Shown here one piece after another: positions 62,151-64,000 of a DNA stretch of 64,000 bases. Where the stretch lies: the NCBI GenBank assembly GCA_028274465.1, contig CM051455.1, positions 126,453,462 through 126,517,461 on the forward strand, in the 5' to 3' direction. Position 1 is the stretch's first letter. Each line of letters starts with the position of its first letter. The stretch comes from Plantago ovata. Its lineage: Eukaryota > Streptophyta > Magnoliopsida > Lamiales > Plantaginaceae. A model generated the notes under the pieces. The model ran no database searches and was not told where the DNA came from. It worked only from the letters and a program-made list of their open reading frames with translations. The translations under genes and the position numbers were made by a program.

Positions 62151-62749
62151 TGCACTACAAGAAATCATGTGAATAGAGACGCTATTTAGCAAGGAATTAT
62201 TCCATCTCTAAATAGCGACGAATTAGGGCCATATATCGACGGAATGGAGACGAACTCAGCTCCATGCTCAATTCGTCTCTAATTAGTTATAATCCGTCTC
62301 TATGTAGCGACAGATAAAAAAACCGTCGCTAAATTCGCTGAAAAGACTAAAGAAAAGTAAATAAAAGAAATAAAAATTAAAATATAGCGACGAATATTAC
62401 ATATGTCACTACAAAGTGAAAGTGAAGAATTAAAATGAATTAAAGATAAACTGATTAGTTCATTCCTATTCCGTCGCTATATGGCTCTGGTTCGTCGGTA
62501 TTTAGCGACGGATTATTCCGTCACTACGTTGAATATATCAAGCCGGGAAGACTCTTCCTTCCCCATTTCAGCTTCTTCCTCTCTCTTTCTTCTATGTTCG
62601 TACCCCTTTCTTCCCACCACCACCGCCGACTACCGTAGTTGCCGTCGTCCCCACTGGAATCCACCGCCTACTACGGTGCTGTCCAAAACCACCGGTCTCC
62701 TCCTCTCTTCTTTTTCTGATTTATGGTATGTACTAGAACCCTAGAATTT

Positions 62750-63425
62750 GGTATTTGTTTTTCTTTTTTGCTAATGTACATTAGAATTAGGTTCAATTTG
62801 ACTGAATTAGGTTGTTATATGTATATTAGAATTTCTTTGTATGTTGAGTTGGTATAATTTTCTTGAATTAGGTTAAATGTGAATTGAATTTGGTTGAATT
62901 AGGTTGATGGACTGAAATGAATTTGATTGAATTAGGTTATGGACTAAATTAGGTTAAATGTGAAATTAATTTGGTTGAATTAGGTTAAATTTGAAATGAA
63001 TTTGATCGACTGTGAAACTTCTGGTCCAAGTAACAAGGGTTACACGTACCAGAGTCCTAAGATAAATCAGAGACTTATTCCTTCGTTATCTATTTGTATT
63101 TCTTCTTTAAATCATATACTTCTTTTATTAAGTCCACCAACCATCATGCTTTCCGTCCATAGTAAATCCAACTTGAATAAGGATATAAAAACTAACCAAA
63201 ATCATTGAACTAACTAAATTAGTGAATAAAGATAAATAATATAAAAGCTCTAAAGTGCAGACTAACAATGTCAAGGTCAATGTTATCCCAACAATGGTCA
63301 CAACAGTGATCCTGACATTGTCCATAACATTGTTTTCTGTTCTAGTCAAAACACCTGCACTTTTAGCTTCCATGGTTGCTAGGACCCCATAGGATCAACT
63401 CCATCGCTCTTCGACTCGCCGCCCC
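62750..63425. other. Non-coding interior of the CACTA element
   Basis: TTGAATTAGGTT-type repeats at 62780-62990. A minus-strand open stretch at 63128-63373 with a hydrophobic segment is probably accidental. Confidence 0.3.
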
Positions 63426-63693
63426 ATGGCCCCATCCGTACCCTGGTGGGCAAACTTGCCAGACGACGGTTGCCCCTACACTGTCTTGACCAATGGGGAG
63501 GTTTACAATGGGAAGGAAGTTTTATTCCCAATGGGAAGAAGTAAGTCTTATAATCATAGTTTTTGGTCTGCTAGGACGACGACCACCCTCCACAATGCAA
63601 TCAACAAGAAGAGGGACGTACCTGGTGAATGGGGCGAGATGTGGTCGAAGATCTCGAGTTAGACCAAGTCCTTCTACTTTGACGAACTTCGTG
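63426..63693 (+). pseudogene. CACTA-associated gene fragment
   Basis: ATG at 63426 opens MAPSVPWWANLPDDG, then NGEVYNGKEVLFP and GEWGEMWSKISS, then a stop at 63661. TKSFYFDELR follows in the same frame before a donor-like GTAAGT near 63692. The last segment resembles the conserved ends of plant transposon-encoded exons. Function unknown. Confidence 0.35.
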
Positions 63694-63775
63694 TAAGTTG
63701 ATATTTATGTGGTCGAAGATCTCGAGTTAGACCAAGTCCTTCTACTTTGACGAACTTCGTGTAAGTTGATATTTA
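63640..63775 (+). repeat. 68-bp tandem duplication
   Basis: TGTGGTCGAAGATCTCGAGT...GTAAGTTGATATTTA occurs at 63640 and again at 63708, identical, duplicating the exon end and donor site. Confidence 0.92.
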
Positions 63776-64000
63776 TGGTGTTATATTTTGGTATCAATTT
63801 CTTATGTGATTGGTATGTTAGCCACTGCACTGTATGTGGGTGATACATTAGTCACCGTGTGTTTGTTAACTTTAAGACAATGTGAATATTGGTTTGTTCG
63901 CCACTTTATCTGGGTGATATGTTAGTCACCATTGAATATGTTGATTGTTTTTTTTTAATTATTTATGTATTTTTCATCGTATTCGCTTATTTAAGTGTTG

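Larger units (their letters stand above)
62153..64000 (+). mobile_element. Left end of a CACTA (En/Spm) transposon
   Basis: It starts CACTACAAGAAATCATG, the CACTA terminal repeat. About 380 bases of sub-terminal repeats in both orientations follow (ATAGCGACGAAT, CCGTCGCTA, TTTAGCGACGGATT). A CT-rich leader follows at 62560-62740. The right end lies outside the window. Confidence 0.85.

Noticed and set aside
61743..62176. Pro/Leu/Cys-rich plus-strand frames
   Set aside because: They cover the internal side of the Ty3 remnant on the wrong strand, with no domain and a polypurine tract inside.
63128..63373. Small membrane protein on the minus strand
   Set aside because: One hydrophobic stretch in an AT-rich CACTA interior, with no homologue recognised and no promoter.

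Overview
This window is nuclear DNA from a flowering plant, almost certainly a eudicot. The support is spliced genes with GT-AG introns, a NAC transcription factor, a HIPP metallochaperone, an ILR1-type auxin-conjugate hydrolase, an intron-containing elongator tRNA-Met, a CYP89A-type P450 relic and a dense load of plant transposons. The species cannot be settled from the sequence.

Region by region. 1-4.4 kb: a near-perfect palindrome built from a transposon-type gene, then AT-rich DNA with a possible SINE and duplicated AAT microsatellites. 4.5-8.3 kb: an orphan first exon of the histone chaperone ASF1 with an E2F-type promoter, a decayed transposase-like gene and an isolated last exon of a CCR/DFR-like reductase. 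8.7-9.75 kb: a satellite-like array with a unit of about 166 bp. 9.9-14.2 kb: a FAR1/MULE-type transposase gene on the minus strand, frameshifted, with a CCHC knuckle. 14.8-15.0 kb: a small conserved plant protein. 15.3-22.4 kb: a probable composite Mutator-like element carrying an intact plant-mobile-domain (PMD) gene and a convergent transposase-OTU protease gene. 23.05-28.72 kb: a complete but mutated Ty1/copia element with both LTRs and a 5-bp target duplication. 28.8-31.3 kb: a CYP89A pseudogene with a second insertion inside it. 31.8-33.6 kb: a Raf-like kinase pseudogene.

The expressed, ordinary genes lie between 36 and 52.4 kb. They are a membrane-tethered NAC factor (six exons, 607 aa), tRNA-Met, an IAA-amino acid hydrolase (five exons, 431 aa) and a two-domain HIPP (five exons, 321 aa). 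All are intact. Small retroelement remnants sit between them: a LINE tail, a SINE and a TRIM-like piece.

From 53.6 kb to the end the window is again mobile DNA. It holds a 5.8-kb long-terminal-inverted-repeat element made of inward-facing copies of one short motif, a Lys/Pro-rich gene relic, a Ty3-type LTR remnant and the left end of a CACTA element that runs off the window.

Exon limits were set by eye from reading frame and splice sites. Family names come from recognised motifs, not from a database search.
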